Under the pieces are notes generated by a model, which searched no databases, was not told the origin of the DNA, and was given only the letters and a program-made list of their open reading frames with translations. From Mycobacterium attenuatum (lineage in GTDB: Bacteria; Actinomycetota; Actinomycetes; Mycobacteriales; Mycobacteriaceae), in contig NZ_UPHT01000046.1 in assembly GCF_900566085.1 (NCBI RefSeq), positions 62,001 to 126,000 on the forward strand: a stretch of 64,000 nt of DNA. The letters are read 5' to 3'. The position numbers and the translations under genes are program-made. Shown in pieces: positions 28,278 to 37,914 of the stretch (position 1 is the first letter of the stretch; the number at the start of each line of letters is the position of its first letter).

Positions 28278-28350
28278 GAGCCGGTGACGGGAGACTGTCA
28301 CGCCCGGTTCTGAGGGAGCCCGGAGGTGCGATCCCTCCGGGGCACCCGAC
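28278..28350 (+). ncRNA. Group II intron domains V and VI (3' end of degraded intron)
   Basis: At 28278-28310 the sequence begins GAGCCGGTGAC, has the GGGAGAC internal loop and ends CCCGGTTC, forming the 33-nt hairpin of catalytic domain V. Next comes a second hairpin, CCCGGAGG/CCTCCGGG (about 28319-28341), as domain VI. The 3' boundary is probably the AC at 28349-28350, consistent with the usual intron ending. It follows the maturase remnant in the expected order. Downstream sequence would be the 3' exon. Confidence 0.75.
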
Positions 28351-28485
28351 CCCGCCTAGACTCGTCTGGTTCAACGGGCCAACCCCGCACCAACACGTTC
28401 CACCGCGCGGAAAAACTCCTACGCGACGCAGACGGGGAAGGTGAAGAAGGGGTTGGCCGGGCCGGGGTCATGGCATGCTGAACGC

Positions 28486-28689
28486 ATGGCAGGCAAGGAA
28501 ATCGATCGGGTCCGGGCGACCAGCGCGCTCGCAGTGATCAAACAGCACCCCGGGATGGTGCTGTTCGCGTTGTCACCGGTGCTGGCATTGCTGGCCGTCA
28601 TCTGGTGGCTGGCGGGCACCGGCTGGGCGATCGTGACGGCGCTGGTGTTGCTGGTCGTCGGCGGAGCTCTCGTCGTCGTCAAGCGCTGA
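28486..28689 (+). CDS. Small membrane protein upstream of agpS
   Basis: The start is taken as ATG 28486 (MAGKEIDRVRATSALAVIKQ); an in-frame ATG at 28441 lies inside sequence flanking the intron and is less likely. The 67-residue product has two closely spaced membrane helices, about residues 24-39 and 44-62, and a short basic tail (VVVKR). It ends 9 bp before agpS on the same strand, so it may be co-transcribed. No family is recognised and no function is assigned. Confidence 0.65.
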   Translation: MAGKEIDRVRATSALAVIKQHPGMVLFALSPVLALLAVIWWLAGTGWAIVTALVLLVVGGALVVVKR

Positions 28690-28698
28690 CCACTCCGC

Positions 28699-30282
28699 AT
28701 GCGTTCCTGGTGGGGCTGGGGCGACGTCGAGGAGGCTCTGTCAGGCGACGAAGCGCAGGCACTGGCGGCACGCGTCGCCACGCTGCTGCCCGGCCATGAC
28801 CTGACCGACCATCAACCGCCCGACCCGGGCGCACTCGGGCTGGCGCTCCCTCGGATCACCGCGCCGACGTCGTTGGCCGGACTGTGCTCGGCGGACGCGA
28901 TCGATCGCGCCGGACATGCGCGCGGCAAGGCGTTTCGCGATGTCACGCGCAACCTGCAGGGCCGCCTCGACCATGTCCCCGACCTGATCGTGCGGCCGCG
29001 CACGGAGCAGGATGTGGTCGATGTGCTGGATTGGTGTACGCGCGAGCGCATCGCCGTCATCCCGTACGGTGGCGGCAGTTCGGTGGTCGGGGGAGTGGAG
29101 CCGCGCTTCGACGAGCCGGCGGTCACGCTGGATCTCGGCGCTCTGGACGCCGTGCTCGACATCGACCGGGTCAGCCGCGCGGCGCGCATCCAGGCCGGTG
29201 CGCTGGGTCCGTCGATCGAAAATCGGCTGCGCCCACACGATCTGACGCTGCGCCATTTCCCGCAGTCCTTCGGCTACTCGACCCTGGGCGGCTGGCTGGC
29301 CACCCGCTCTGGCGGACACTTCGCCACGCTGTACACCCACATCGACGACTTGACCGAGTCGATGCGCGTCGTCACCGCCGCCGGCATCAGCGAATCGCGG
29401 CGGCTGCCGGGATCGGGCGCCGGCCCGTCCCCGGACCGGCTGTTCCTTGGTTCGGAGGGCACGCTCGGCATCATCACCGAGGCGTGGATGCGGTTGCAGG
29501 ACCGGCCGCGCTGGCAGCTCACCGCTTCGGTCGCTTTCGACGACTGGGCCGCCGCGGTGGCGGCAACCCGGACGATCGCCCAGGCCGGGCTCTACCCGGC
29601 GAACTGCCGGCTACTGGATCCCGCCGAGGCGTTCCTGAACGCCGGTACCACGGTCGGCGGCGGGCTGCTGGTGCTGGCTTTCGAATCGGCAGACCACCCG
29701 GTCGACGCGTGGCTGCGGCGGGCCGTTCAGATCGCCGCCGACCACGGCGGCAGCGTCACCGCGCGGCGCGGCCGCGAAACAACCACAGGTACAACGGAAA
29801 ACGATGCCTCGCAAAACTGGCGTTCGGCGTTCCTGCGGATGCCCTACCAACGAGATGCGTTGGCCCGCCGCGGCGTTATCGCCGAGACGTTCGAAACCGC
29901 ATGTACCTGGGCCGGATTCGACGCGCTGCACGCTGCGGTGACCGGCGCGGCCCGCAGCGCGATCGAAAGCGTCTGCGGCACCGGCGTGGTGACGTGTCGC
30001 TTCACCCATGTCTACCCCGACGGCCCGGCCCCGTACTACGGCGTCTACGCGGGCGGACGCTGGGGCTCGCTCGACGCCCAGTGGGACGACATCAAAGCCG
30101 CCGTGTCAGAGGCGATCAGTACGGCCGGCGGCACCATCACCCACCACCACGCCGTCGGCCGCGACCACCGTCGGTGGTACGACCGGCAGCGCCCCGACCC
30201 GTTCGCGGCGGCCCTGCACGCGGCGAAGTCCGTGCTCGATCCGGCCGGAATCCTCAACCCCGGCGTGCTCGTCGATCCCTGA
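28699..30282 (+). CDS. agpS: Alkyldihydroxyacetonephosphate synthase-like FAD oxidase
   Basis: This 527-residue protein has a PCMH-type FAD domain (about residues 95-275) with RPRTEQDVVDVLDW, the pyrophosphate-binding PYGGGSSVVGGVEP, FGYSTLGGWLATRSGG and LGSEGTLGIITEAWMR. A vanillyl-alcohol-oxidase-type C-terminal domain follows, with CRFTHVYPDGPAPYYGVYAG and the His-rich active-site segment THHHAVGRDHRRWY. Size and neighbours (fprA, prfB downstream) match Rv3107c. The eukaryotic enzyme swaps the acyl group of acyl-DHAP for an alkyl chain in ether-lipid synthesis. Mycobacterial substrates are not established, so the name is by family. Confidence 0.88.
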   Translation: MRSWWGWGDVEEALSGDEAQALAARVATLLPGHDLTDHQPPDPGALGLALPRITAPTSLAGLCSADAIDRAGHARGKAFRDVTRNLQGRLDHVPDLIVRPRTEQDVVDVLDWCTRERIAVIPYGGGSSVVGGVEPRFDEPAVTLDLGALDAVLDIDRVSRAARIQAGALGPSIENRLRPHDLTLRHFPQSFGYSTLGGWLATRSGGHFATLYTHIDDLTESMRVVTAAGISESRRLPGSGAGPSPDRLFLGSEGTLGIITEAWMRLQDRPRWQLTASVAFDDWAAAVAATRTIAQAGLYPANCRLLDPAEAFLNAGTTVGGGLLVLAFESADHPVDAWLRRAVQIAADHGGSVTARRGRETTTGTTENDASQNWRSAFLRMPYQRDALARRGVIAETFETACTWAGFDALHAAVTGAARSAIESVCGTGVVTCRFTHVYPDGPAPYYGVYAGGRWGSLDAQWDDIKAAVSEAISTAGGTITHHHAVGRDHRRWYDRQRPDPFAAALHAAKSVLDPAGILNPGVLVDP

Positions 30283-30572
30283 AGCAGGAGGCACCGCCGC
30301 CATCCCAGCGCATGGGCGCAGCCAGCGCGTTTGACCGCGACGAGCCGTTCGACCGCATGGTTGAAACCCGTTGGACGCGAACGCCGTCGCGGCCGCTACC
30401 AAGGTGGCTTTCAGGCGGATGCCAAAGAGGCCGGCAAGGGGGGCGCAGACGGCAAATGCTTGACGTATGAAACTATATTCTATACGAATGGATTACCGGT
30501 AATGCATATGTAGAGACCGGCTCGGTGCTGACGGATGAACCAGTTCTTTGAAATCGGACAGGAGGCCTGACC
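30283..30572. promoter_or_regulatory. Intergenic region with A+T-rich candidate promoter for the PE/PPE pair
   Basis: The first part (30283-30450) is G+C-rich with no gene recognised. From 30456 the sequence becomes A+T-rich. TTGACG at 30460-30465 followed by TATATTCTATACGAA offers a plausible -35/-10 arrangement, though the -10 choice is ambiguous. AGGAGG at 30560-30565 is the PE ribosome site. The compositional break suggests the PE/PPE pair arrived separately from agpS. Confidence 0.4.
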
Positions 30573-30791
30573 GTGACGTTATGGGTGGTACCCGAAGGTT
30601 TGGCGGGTGCGGCTGCAGCGGTGGTGGCGCCGGCGGCCGATCCGCTGTCGTTGGGAACTGCGCTGGGGCTCAGCGCAAGTGGGACGCAGCAAGAGTTGGC
30701 GCGTTCTGGAGTGAGCGTCGGCGCGGCCGGGGCCAGCTATGCCGTCGGTGATGTCGCAGCGGCACTAACGTATGCCGGTGGTTTGGGATGA
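30573..30791 (+). CDS. Very short PE family protein (PE15-like)
   Basis: GTG 30573 lies seven bases after AGGAGG. The product, [17 protein letters not shown] followed by [20 protein letters not shown] and [20 protein letters not shown], aligns by eye with the PE15 type, which begins MTLRVVPE and has the same AADxxS and SYAxxDA segments. It is only 72 residues against about 100 for a PE domain. Roughly 20 residues of the first helix and 7-8 around the start of the second seem to be missing, so the helical hairpin is shortened. Its TGA overlaps the PPE start by 4 nt, as in genuine PE/PPE pairs. It may be a functional short variant or an internally deleted gene. Confidence 0.7.
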   Translation: MTLWVVPEGLAGAAAAVVAPAADPLSLGTALGLSASGTQQELARSGVSVGAAGASYAVGDVAAALTYAGGLG

Positions 30792-32056
30792 GCGCGCCGA
30801 TCTGGATGGCGTGCCCACCGGAGGTGCACTCAGCGTTGCTTAGCGCAGGCCCGGGGCCTGCCGCGCTGGCTGCGGCCGCGGCTGAATGGTCGTCGCTAAG
30901 CGCCCAATATGCCGCGGCGGCCGAGCAGCTGACCACGGTGGTGGCTGGAATGTCTGGGGCCTGGCAGGGTGTGAGCGCGCAGCTGTGCGCTGCGGCCTAT
31001 CTGCCGTATGTTGCGTGGCTGACCCAGGCCAGTGCCGATAGCGCGGCCACGGCGGTGGCTCATGAGAGCGCCGCATCTGCCTATGTCGGGGCGGTGGCGG
31101 CGATGCCGACGTTGGGTGAGCTGAGCGCCAACCATGTCGTCCATGCGGTGTTGGCGGCTACGAACTTTTTCGGTATCAACACCATTCCTATCGCAGTTAA
31201 CGAAGCCGACTATGTGCGCATGTGGGTCCAGGCGGCTACCACGATGGGTGTCTATGAGGCAGTCACTGCAGCCGCGCTGGTCTCGGCGCCTCGTACCATC
31301 CCGGCGCCGGTCATCGTCAAACCCGGCAGCACCATCGCCGCCACGGCCGCCCAAACGGCTACCCTGACGCCCTTCCCGTGGGAAGAAATCGCGCAGCTTC
31401 TTCAATATGTCGGCCACCTGATGGCCGAAATCCTCCCCGGATTGTTATCCGAAATCATTCCAATGGGATTCGCGCTGCTCTGGTTAGCATTAGATGTGTT
31501 AACTCTGAACCTCATCGGCGTCATCATTGTATTTGCCGAAAACATTCCAATATTCATAGATTTTGCGATTAATTGTTTATGGCTCACTTATTTTTTCTGG
31601 TACGGCTTTTTTGGCGTCGTGAAGATCGTACTCGATTGGGTGTTTGGCAATTTGTTTGCTTTCTCGCCCTTGTTAGCTGGATTGGGCGGCGGTCTTAGTT
31701 CCGAGCTGGCTGGTGCGGCGGGTACGTCGTTAGTCGGACTGGCTCACGTGGCGGCCCCGGTGATGGCCGTGGCAGCGCCGGTAGCGGCGACGCAAGTAGC
31801 TGCCGTGGAACAGGTCGGGGGCGCTTCGGCGACGGTGGCGCCTGCCCAGCTGGTGTCGGTGTCTGCCCATGGTGTTGGCTCACTGGGTTTTGCTGGCACG
31901 GTTCAGCAGGGAGTTGGTGTGCAGGCCGGTGGGTTGGCCACCGTGCGAGGTGGCGAGGCTGGCTATGGCGCGCTGGTGCCGATGTTGCCGACCAATTGGC
32001 ATACGGACTTGGCTGGTTCGGCAATCGGTAAGGAGCTAGTAGGCGTAATGGTGTGA
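30788..32056 (+). CDS. PPE family protein with hydrophobic central domain
   Basis: The 422-residue protein starts [21 protein letters not shown] (a PPE motif variant, CPPE) and has the helical PPE domain to about residue 170, including [24 protein letters not shown]. Residues about 205-300 are strongly hydrophobic: [59 protein letters not shown]. This part is encoded by A+T-rich DNA (about 31420-31670), unlike its flanks. The C-terminus is Ala/Val/Gly-rich and ends [13 protein letters not shown]. The start overlaps the PE stop (ATGA). It resembles the PE15/PPE20 pair type, and surface export with its PE partner is likely. The membrane-like centre suggests outer-membrane insertion or channel function, which is inference. 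Confidence 0.88.
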   Translation: MSAPIWMACPPEVHSALLSAGPGPAALAAAAAEWSSLSAQYAAAAEQLTTVVAGMSGAWQGVSAQLCAAAYLPYVAWLTQASADSAATAVAHESAASAYVGAVAAMPTLGELSANHVVHAVLAATNFFGINTIPIAVNEADYVRMWVQAATTMGVYEAVTAAALVSAPRTIPAPVIVKPGSTIAATAAQTATLTPFPWEEIAQLLQYVGHLMAEILPGLLSEIIPMGFALLWLALDVLTLNLIGVIIVFAENIPIFIDFAINCLWLTYFFWYGFFGVVKIVLDWVFGNLFAFSPLLAGLGGGLSSELAGAAGTSLVGLAHVAAPVMAVAAPVAATQVAAVEQVGGASATVAPAQLVSVSAHGVGSLGFAGTVQQGVGVQAGGLATVRGGEAGYGALVPMLPTNWHTDLAGSAIGKELVGVMV

Positions 32057-32229
32057 CGTGGTGTGATACGGCGTGGGCGGGAGAATCCGGGGCGGCGGGC
32101 AACTTAACTCTAGAACGGATAGGCGAGCCATAAACTGCTCGGGCACATGCCGCGGATATGCCGGAATTTGCGGCGCGTTGTTTACCCGTTTATGTACCCG
32201 GTTGTCCCCGCTGGCGTAAGCGGATGTAA

Positions 32230-33603
32230 TCAGCTGCGCCCGACGCGAAGCAGTTCAGCCACATTCGGCAGCTTGACACGGGGACGCCCATCGGGTTGGC
32301 CGGCCGTACGCTCGAAGTGGTCGATGATGCGCCACTGGGCGGTCGTGATCAATTCCGGCTGACGCGACGCCAGCCAGCCGGCCAGCTGCCCGGCATGGTC
32401 GGCCGGGAACTCCGCCAGCTCCGCCGTCGCGGCCAAGTCGGCGATCAAGGTGTCGACGGTGTCTTGTGAGTCCTTCTTGTTGGTGCCGATCACGCCGGTC
32501 GGCCCGCGCTTGATCCACCCCACCACATATTCGTTGCGGCTGCCGTCGACCCGGCCACCGGTGTTGGGAATGGTCCCGCGTTTCTCGTCGAACGGCAGCC
32601 CGGGTGTCGGCACCCCGCGGTAGCCGACGGAGCGCACCACCAGCTGCGCCGGCAACTCTTCACGCTCGCCGGTGTCCCTGGCCGAAACCCACCCACTGTC
32701 GTCGGCGACCAGTTCGTTGCGTCCGAGCACGATCTGATTCACCCTGCCGTCGCCCTTGATCTCGATCGGGGAAGTCATGAACCGGAACACAATCCGACGG
32801 TGGCCTTCACGCGGCGGGCGCTGGGCGTAGTCGCGCAGCACCTTGATGTTCTGCTTGGCCGTCTTGCCGGCCGCTGCCGCGTCCTCGTCGCTGATGCCCG
32901 CCAACTCGGCCGGATCGACCACCACGTCGACCCCTTCCAGCTCGCCCAGTTCCCGCAATTCAAGTGTGGTGAACGCCGCCTGCAGCGGCCCGCGCCGGCC
33001 GACGAGCACCACTTCCCGAACGCCGCAGGGGCGCAGTGACTCCAGCGCGTGGTCGGCGATATCGGTGCGAGCCAGCACCTCCGGGTCGGTGACCAGGATG
33101 CGGGCTACGTCGATCGCGACATTGCCGTTGCCGACCACGACGGCCCGGGCACCCGACAGATCGGGCGTGGCATGTTCGAAGTTGGGATGGGCGTTGTACC
33201 AGCCCACGAAATCGACGGCGGCGATGCTGCCCGGCAAGTCCTCTCCGGGAATGTTCAGCGGCTTGTCGGACTGGGCGCCGACGGCGTACACCACCGCGTC
33301 GTAGTGTTCGGCGAGCTCGGCGGGCAGCACGTGTTCGCCCACCAGGATGTTGCCGAAGAAGCGGAAGCGCGGGTCTTCGGCCGTCTTCTCGAAGGTCTTG
33401 CTGATCGACTTGATCTTCGGATGGTCGGGGGCCACACCGGAGCGAACCAGTCCCCACGGCGTCGGCAACATCTCCAGCATGTCGACGGCAACGTCGATCT
33501 GCTCGGAGGCGTCGGCGGCCTTCAGCAGCGAGGCCGCTGCGAAGAACCCCGACGGCCCGGAGCCGACGATGGCGACGTAGTACGGGCGGTGGTGTGGCCG
33601 CAT
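32230..33603 (-). CDS. fprA: NADPH-ferredoxin reductase FprA (adrenodoxin reductase type)
   Basis: This 457-residue flavoprotein opens PYYVAIVGSGPSGFFAAASL, the FAD Rossmann motif, and has PTPWGLVRSGVAPDHPKIKS, GNGNVAIDVARILVTDP (NADPH motif), RRGPLQAAFTTLELREL and near the C-terminus VVGWIKRGPTGVIGTNKKD. Near-identity of these blocks with M. tuberculosis FprA (Rv3106) and the prfB neighbour make the assignment firm. It passes electrons from NADPH through FAD to ferredoxin, supporting P450s and other iron-sulphur enzymes. It is convergent with the PPE gene and divergent from prfB across about 119 bp. Confidence 0.96.
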   Translation of the reverse strand: MRPHHRPYYVAIVGSGPSGFFAAASLLKAADASEQIDVAVDMLEMLPTPWGLVRSGVAPDHPKIKSISKTFEKTAEDPRFRFFGNILVGEHVLPAELAEHYDAVVYAVGAQSDKPLNIPGEDLPGSIAAVDFVGWYNAHPNFEHATPDLSGARAVVVGNGNVAIDVARILVTDPEVLARTDIADHALESLRPCGVREVVLVGRRGPLQAAFTTLELRELGELEGVDVVVDPAELAGISDEDAAAAGKTAKQNIKVLRDYAQRPPREGHRRIVFRFMTSPIEIKGDGRVNQIVLGRNELVADDSGWVSARDTGEREELPAQLVVRSVGYRGVPTPGLPFDEKRGTIPNTGGRVDGSRNEYVVGWIKRGPTGVIGTNKKDSQDTVDTLIADLAATAELAEFPADHAGQLAGWLASRQPELITTAQWRIIDHFERTAGQPDGRPRVKLPNVAELLRVGRS

Positions 33604-33722
33604 GCTCGAGCTTTCTGTTCGTGCCCGGAAAGGCCCGGAACTGGTTGTGTCGCAGTCGCGCGGTGCACTGGTCCCATGATGCTAGACGCTGACCACGGTA
33701 ACTCCCGGTAACGTGGTCGGCT

Positions 33723-34853
33723 GTGGAACCCGACCGCCAAGCCGACCGACGAGCTGAGATAGCCGCCCTGGACTCCACCCTGACCACGGTGGAGCGGGTG
33801 CTCGACGTCGACGGTCTGCGGGCCAGGATCGACAAGCTCGAGCATGAGGCGTCCGACCCGAAGCTGTGGGATGACCAGGCCCGCGCGCAGCGCGTGACCA
33901 GCGAGTTATCGCACGCGCTGGGTGAGCTGCGCCGCGTCGAGCAGCTGCGTAGCCGCCTCGACGATTTGCCGGTGCTCTACGAGCTCGCGGGCGAGGAGGA
34001 AGGACAGGCCGCCGCCGAAGCCCTGGCCGAAGCCGACGCCGAACTCAAGGCGCTGCGCGCCGACATCGAGGCCACCGAGGTACGCACCCTGCTCTCCGGC
34101 GAATACGACGAGCGGGAGGCGCTGCTCACCATCCGTTCCGGTGCGGGCGGGGTGGATGCGGCCGACTGGGCCGAAATGCTGATGCGGATGTATATCCGGT
34201 GGGCCGAGCAACACAAATATCCCGTCGAGGTCTTCGACACCTCCTACGCCGAAGAAGCGGGCATCAAAAGCGCCACCTTCGCCGTGCACGCGCCGTTCGC
34301 CTATGGCACCTTGTCGGTCGAACAGGGCACCCACCGGCTGGTGCGCATCAGTCCATTCGACAACCAGAGCCGACGGCAAACGTCTTTCGCTGAGGTCGAG
34401 GTGCTGCCGGTGGTGGAAACCACCGACCACATCGACATCCCGGAGGGCGATGTGCGGGTCGACGTCTACCGCTCCAGCGGTCCCGGGGGCCAGTCGGTGA
34501 ACACCACAGATTCCGCGGTGCGTTTAACCCACATCCCAACGGGTATTGTCGTGACTTGTCAGAACGAGAAGTCGCAGCTGCAGAACAAGGTGGCGGCGAT
34601 GCGGGTTCTTCAGGCAAAGTTGTTGGAACGCAAGCGTTTAGAAGAACGTGCTGAGCTAGATGCGTTGAAGGGCGACGGCGGCAGTTCCTGGGGTAACCAG
34701 ATGCGGTCCTATGTCCTGCACCCCTACCAGATGGTCAAGGACCTACGGACCGAGTACGAGGTAGGCAATCCGGCGGCCGTCCTGGACGGCGACATCGACG
34801 GGTTCCTGGAAGCGGGGATCCGGTGGCGCAACCGAAAAGATGACAGCAACTAA
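33723..34853 (+). CDS. prfB: Peptide chain release factor 2
   Basis: GTG 33723 opens a continuous 376-codon frame, so the in-frame UGA and +1 programmed shift seen in many other bacteria are absent, as in mycobacteria generally. The helical domain 1 is followed by the stop-codon motif SPF ([14 protein letters not shown]), the catalytic GGQ loop ([16 protein letters not shown]) and the C-terminal [18 protein letters not shown]. It recognises UGA and UAA and triggers peptide release. It leads a run of same-strand genes down to smpB, with the MscS channel overlapping its 3' end by 14 nt. Confidence 0.97.
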   Translation: MEPDRQADRRAEIAALDSTLTTVERVLDVDGLRARIDKLEHEASDPKLWDDQARAQRVTSELSHALGELRRVEQLRSRLDDLPVLYELAGEEEGQAAAEALAEADAELKALRADIEATEVRTLLSGEYDEREALLTIRSGAGGVDAADWAEMLMRMYIRWAEQHKYPVEVFDTSYAEEAGIKSATFAVHAPFAYGTLSVEQGTHRLVRISPFDNQSRRQTSFAEVEVLPVVETTDHIDIPEGDVRVDVYRSSGPGGQSVNTTDSAVRLTHIPTGIVVTCQNEKSQLQNKVAAMRVLQAKLLERKRLEERAELDALKGDGGSSWGNQMRSYVLHPYQMVKDLRTEYEVGNPAAVLDGDIDGFLEAGIRWRNRKDDSN

Positions 34854-35826
34854 CACCACAGTTCTTGCCCTATCGGTGGCTCAGCGCTGGCACGACTTTT
34901 GGCGCGGTCACATCGGCGAATGGATCATCACCCGGGGTCTGCGTATCGTGATGCTGCTAATCGCGGCGGTGCTGGCGGCTCGCTTCGTCAGCTGGGTGGC
35001 CCAACGGGTTACCCAGCAGCTTGACCTCGGCTTTGCCGAAAGCGACGCGCTGGTGCGCTCCGAGGCGACCAAGCACCGGCAGGCAGTGGCGTCGGTGATC
35101 TCGTGGGTGTCGATCGTGATCATCGGCATCGTCGTGGTCATGCAGATCGCCAATGTGCTGCAGTTTTCGGTGGGCGGCCTGGTCGCGCCGGCCACGGTAC
35201 TGGGCGCGGCACTGGGCTTTGGCGCCCAACAGCTGGTCAAGGACCTGCTTGCCGGTTTCTTCATCATCGTCGAGCGGCAATACGGCTTCGGTGACCTGGT
35301 CAAACTCACCATTGTCGGGTCTGCGACCGATGCCACCGGCACCGTGGAAAACGTGACATTGCGCGTCACCAGGTTGCGCAGCGCAGACGGCGAAGTGTTC
35401 ACCGTGCCCAACGGGCAGATCGTCAAGTCGGTCAACCTGTCCAAGGACTGGGCCCGCGCGGTGGTCGACATCCCGGTCTCGACCAGCGCCGATTTGAACC
35501 GGGTGAACGAGGTGTTGCACCAGGAGTGCGAGCACGCGCGCGACGACGCGGTCCTGGGGGAGTTGCTGCTGGATTCACCCACCGTGATGGGCGTGGAAAG
35601 CATCGAGTTGGACACGGTCACGCTGCGGCTGGTGGCCCGTACCCTGCCGGGCAAGCAATTCGAAGCCGGCCGGCAACTGCGGGTGCTAGTCATCCGAGCA
35701 CTTGCTCGTGCCGGAATCGTGACCGCCGCCGACGCCACAATCGGCCTGGTCGAGGACCCCGCGGTTCCTGCCGCCGAAGCCGCCGAGGCGGCCGCGGCCG
35801 GCGAAGTCAAGGGTGCGGTGCGGTAG
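34840..35826 (+). CDS. MscS-family mechanosensitive channel
   Basis: The ATG at 34840 lies inside the last codons of prfB (14-nt overlap). The 328-residue protein has three membrane helices at about residues 27-52, 81-104 and 110-140. The third is the glycine/alanine-rich pore helix [31 protein letters not shown] beta domain ([25 protein letters not shown], the MscS signature) and alpha/beta C-terminus follow, ending in an alanine-rich tail. It corresponds to Rv3104c. It would act as an osmotic safety valve in the inner membrane. Gene order to ftsE is as in M. tuberculosis. Confidence 0.93.
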   Translation: MTATNTTVLALSVAQRWHDFWRGHIGEWIITRGLRIVMLLIAAVLAARFVSWVAQRVTQQLDLGFAESDALVRSEATKHRQAVASVISWVSIVIIGIVVVMQIANVLQFSVGGLVAPATVLGAALGFGAQQLVKDLLAGFFIIVERQYGFGDLVKLTIVGSATDATGTVENVTLRVTRLRSADGEVFTVPNGQIVKSVNLSKDWARAVVDIPVSTSADLNRVNEVLHQECEHARDDAVLGELLLDSPTVMGVESIELDTVTLRLVARTLPGKQFEAGRQLRVLVIRALARAGIVTAADATIGLVEDPAVPAAEAAEAAAAGEVKGAVR

Positions 35827-35828
35827 CG

Positions 35829-36284
35829 ATGAACTTCTGGCCCAACGTGCTGGGGAAGCGCGACGGAGACGGCGCCCGGCGCACCCCGAGCCACCTGTTC
35901 GGTGGTCGGGTGCGCACCTCGACGGTGGTGTTGATCATCGCGTTCCTGGCCGTGTGGTGGACCTATGACACCTACCGCCCGCAGCCGCCCGGAAAACCGC
36001 AACCCGCCCAGGTGGTGCCGCCCCAGGTGGTGCCGCCGGGATATGTGCCGGATCCGGACTACACCTGGGTGCCGCGTGACAGAGTCCAACCACCTGCCAC
36101 CACCGCCGTGCGCCCGACACCTACCACCACGCCGCCGCCGACGACCACGACCACGACGCCCTGGTCACCCCCGTGTTTGCTGCCGCCGCCCTTCTGCCCG
36201 GCGACCACGACGCCGACCACACCCGAGCCGTCACCCCAACCCGGGCCGGGTCCGTCGCCCAGTGCGACGGCCCCGGCCAGGTGA
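35829..36284 (+). CDS. Proline-rich single-pass membrane protein (Rv3103c-like)
   Basis: ATG 35829 starts two bases after the MscS stop and gives 151 residues. A basic N-terminus ([16 protein letters not shown]) is followed by one membrane helix ([21 protein letters not shown], about residues 29-48). The rest is an extracytoplasmic proline/threonine-rich segment with [23 protein letters not shown] and Thr-Pro repeats. The proline-rich part is low complexity and presumably spans the cell wall. It sits immediately before ftsE as in M. tuberculosis. The stop codon lies inside a strong hairpin (36280-36309). No function is known. Confidence 0.85.
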   Translation: MNFWPNVLGKRDGDGARRTPSHLFGGRVRTSTVVLIIAFLAVWWTYDTYRPQPPGKPQPAQVVPPQVVPPGYVPDPDYTWVPRDRVQPPATTAVRPTPTTTPPPTTTTTTPWSPPCLLPPPFCPATTTPTTPEPSPQPGPGPSPSATAPAR

Positions 36285-36309
36285 ATTTCGCTTCGCAGCG
36301 AAACTCACC
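36280..36309 (+). promoter_or_regulatory. Strong stem-loop between Rv3103c-like gene and ftsE
   Basis: GGTGAaTTTCGCT (36280-36292) pairs with AGCGAAAcTCACC (36297-36309) around a TCGC loop; 12 of 13 positions pair, with one A/C mismatch. The stop codon of the upstream gene is in the left arm and ftsE starts 20 bases after the right arm. There is no T-run, so an intrinsic terminator of classical type is unlikely. Attenuation, RNA processing or a translational gap are the options. Confidence 0.6.
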
Positions 36310-36328
36310 GCTACACTGGCGTGCCGTG

Positions 36329-37018
36329 ATGATCACCCTGGACCATGTCACCAAGCAGTACAAATCGTCGGCGCGTCCGGCGTTGGATGACGTCAACGTC
36401 AAGATCGACAAGGGTGAATTCGTCTTCCTGATCGGCCCGTCGGGTTCAGGCAAGTCGACGTTCATGCGGCTGTTACTGGCCGCCGAGACACCGACATCCG
36501 GAGACGTGCGGGTGTCGAAGTTCCACGTCAACAAGCTGCGTGGTCGAAACGTCCCGAAGCTGCGTCAGGTGATCGGCTGTGTCTTCCAGGATTTTCGGCT
36601 GCTGCAGCAAAAGACCGTGTACGAAAACGTCGCCTTTGCCCTGGAGGTGATCGGCAAACGCACCGACGCGATCAACCGGGTGGTCCCCGAGGTGCTCGAG
36701 ACGGTGGGATTGTCGGGCAAAGCCAACCGCCTGCCGCACGAGCTTTCGGGCGGCGAACAACAGCGGGTCGCGATCGCCCGCGCCTTTGTGAACCGGCCGC
36801 TGGTACTGCTGGCCGACGAGCCCACCGGCAACCTCGACCCAGACACCAGTAAGGACATCATGGATTTGTTGGAGCGGATCAACCGAACCGGGACGACGGT
36901 GGTAATGGCCACTCACGACCATCACATTGTCGATTCAATGCGGCAGCGGGTCGTCGAGTTGTCGCTGGGCCGGCTGGTTCGTGACGAACAGCGCGGCGTC
37001 TATGGGATGGATCGCTAA
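36329..37018 (+). CDS. ftsE: Cell division ABC ATPase FtsE
   Basis: ATG 36329 gives [20 protein letters not shown] and 229 residues, the usual FtsE length. Walker A is GPSGSGKST, the Q-loop VFQDFRLL, the signature [16 protein letters not shown], Walker [16 protein letters not shown] and the switch His THDHHIV. With FtsX it forms the septal complex that activates cell-wall hydrolases (RipC in mycobacteria) under ATP control. It abuts ftsX with no gap (TAA then GTG). Confidence 0.97.
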   Translation: MITLDHVTKQYKSSARPALDDVNVKIDKGEFVFLIGPSGSGKSTFMRLLLAAETPTSGDVRVSKFHVNKLRGRNVPKLRQVIGCVFQDFRLLQQKTVYENVAFALEVIGKRTDAINRVVPEVLETVGLSGKANRLPHELSGGEQQRVAIARAFVNRPLVLLADEPTGNLDPDTSKDIMDLLERINRTGTTVVMATHDHHIVDSMRQRVVELSLGRLVRDEQRGVYGMDR

Positions 37019-37912
37019 GTGCGCTTCGGCTTCCTGCTCAACGAGGTCCTGACTGGCCTTCGTCGCAACGTCACCATGACGATCGCGATGATCCTGACCA
37101 CCGCCATCTCGATCGGCCTGTTCGGCGGCGGCCTGCTGGTGGTCCGGCTGGCCGACAACTCCCGAGCCATCTACCTCGACCGCGTCGAAACCCAGGTCTT
37201 TTTGACCGACGACGTCTCGGCCAACGACCCCGCCTGCGACAGCGACCCGTGCAAGGCGCTGCGCGAGAAGATCGAGAAGCGATCCGACGTCAAGGCAGTG
37301 CGCTTCCTCAACCGTCAGCAGGCCTACGACGACGCCATCCGGAAATTCCCGCAGTACAAGGATGTGGCCGGAAAGGACTCCTTCCCAGCGTCGTTCATCG
37401 TCAAACTGGAAAACCCCGAGCAGCACAAGGACTTCGACGCCGCGATGCAGGGCCAGCCCGGGGTACTGTCGGTGCTCAACCAGAAGGACCTGATCGACCG
37501 GCTGTTCGCCGTGCTCGACGGGCTGAGCAATGCCGCGTTTGCCGTCGCGCTCGTCCAGGCCATCGGCGCGGTCTTGTTGATCGCCAACATGGTCCAGGTC
37601 GCCGCCTACACACGGCGCACCGAGATCGGCATCATGCGATTGGTCGGGGCCAGTCGCTGGTACACCCAGCTGCCGTTCCTGGTTGAGGCGATGTTGGCCG
37701 CAACCGTCGGCGTGCTAATCGCCATCGGCGGTTTGATGCTGGTGCGCGCGATGTTCTTGGAGAATGCGCTCAACCAGTTCTACCAAGCCAATCTGATAGC
37801 GCGCGTCGACTACGCCGACATCCTGTACATCGCGCCGTGGCTGGTGCTGTTGGGAGTGGCGATGTCTGGGCTGACGGCGTACGCGACGTTGCGCATCTAC
37901 GTGCGGCGGTAA
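37019..37912 (+). CDS. ftsX: Cell division membrane protein FtsX
   Basis: GTG 37019 directly follows the ftsE stop. The 297-residue protein has four membrane helices: one near the N-terminus ([23 protein letters not shown]), an extracytoplasmic domain of about 120 residues ([19 protein letters not shown] and [13 protein letters not shown]), then three helices including [20 protein letters not shown] and a C-terminal FtsX domain with [22 protein letters not shown]. The Cys pair in [14 protein letters not shown] is typical of the mycobacterial extracellular loop. It transmits FtsE ATPase cycles to periplasmic hydrolases. Confidence 0.96.
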   Translation: MRFGFLLNEVLTGLRRNVTMTIAMILTTAISIGLFGGGLLVVRLADNSRAIYLDRVETQVFLTDDVSANDPACDSDPCKALREKIEKRSDVKAVRFLNRQQAYDDAIRKFPQYKDVAGKDSFPASFIVKLENPEQHKDFDAAMQGQPGVLSVLNQKDLIDRLFAVLDGLSNAAFAVALVQAIGAVLLIANMVQVAAYTRRTEIGIMRLVGASRWYTQLPFLVEAMLAATVGVLIAIGGLMLVRAMFLENALNQFYQANLIARVDYADILYIAPWLVLLGVAMSGLTAYATLRIYVRR

Positions 37913-37914
37913 CA

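Noticed and set aside
33723-33850. Programmed frameshift in prfB
   Set aside because: No in-frame TGA is present near the start; the 376-codon frame is continuous.
35526-35828. Upstream extension of the proline-rich membrane protein into the MscS gene
   Set aside because: It lies wholly inside the MscS gene in another frame. ATG 35829 follows the MscS stop by two bases and matches the known arrangement before ftsE.
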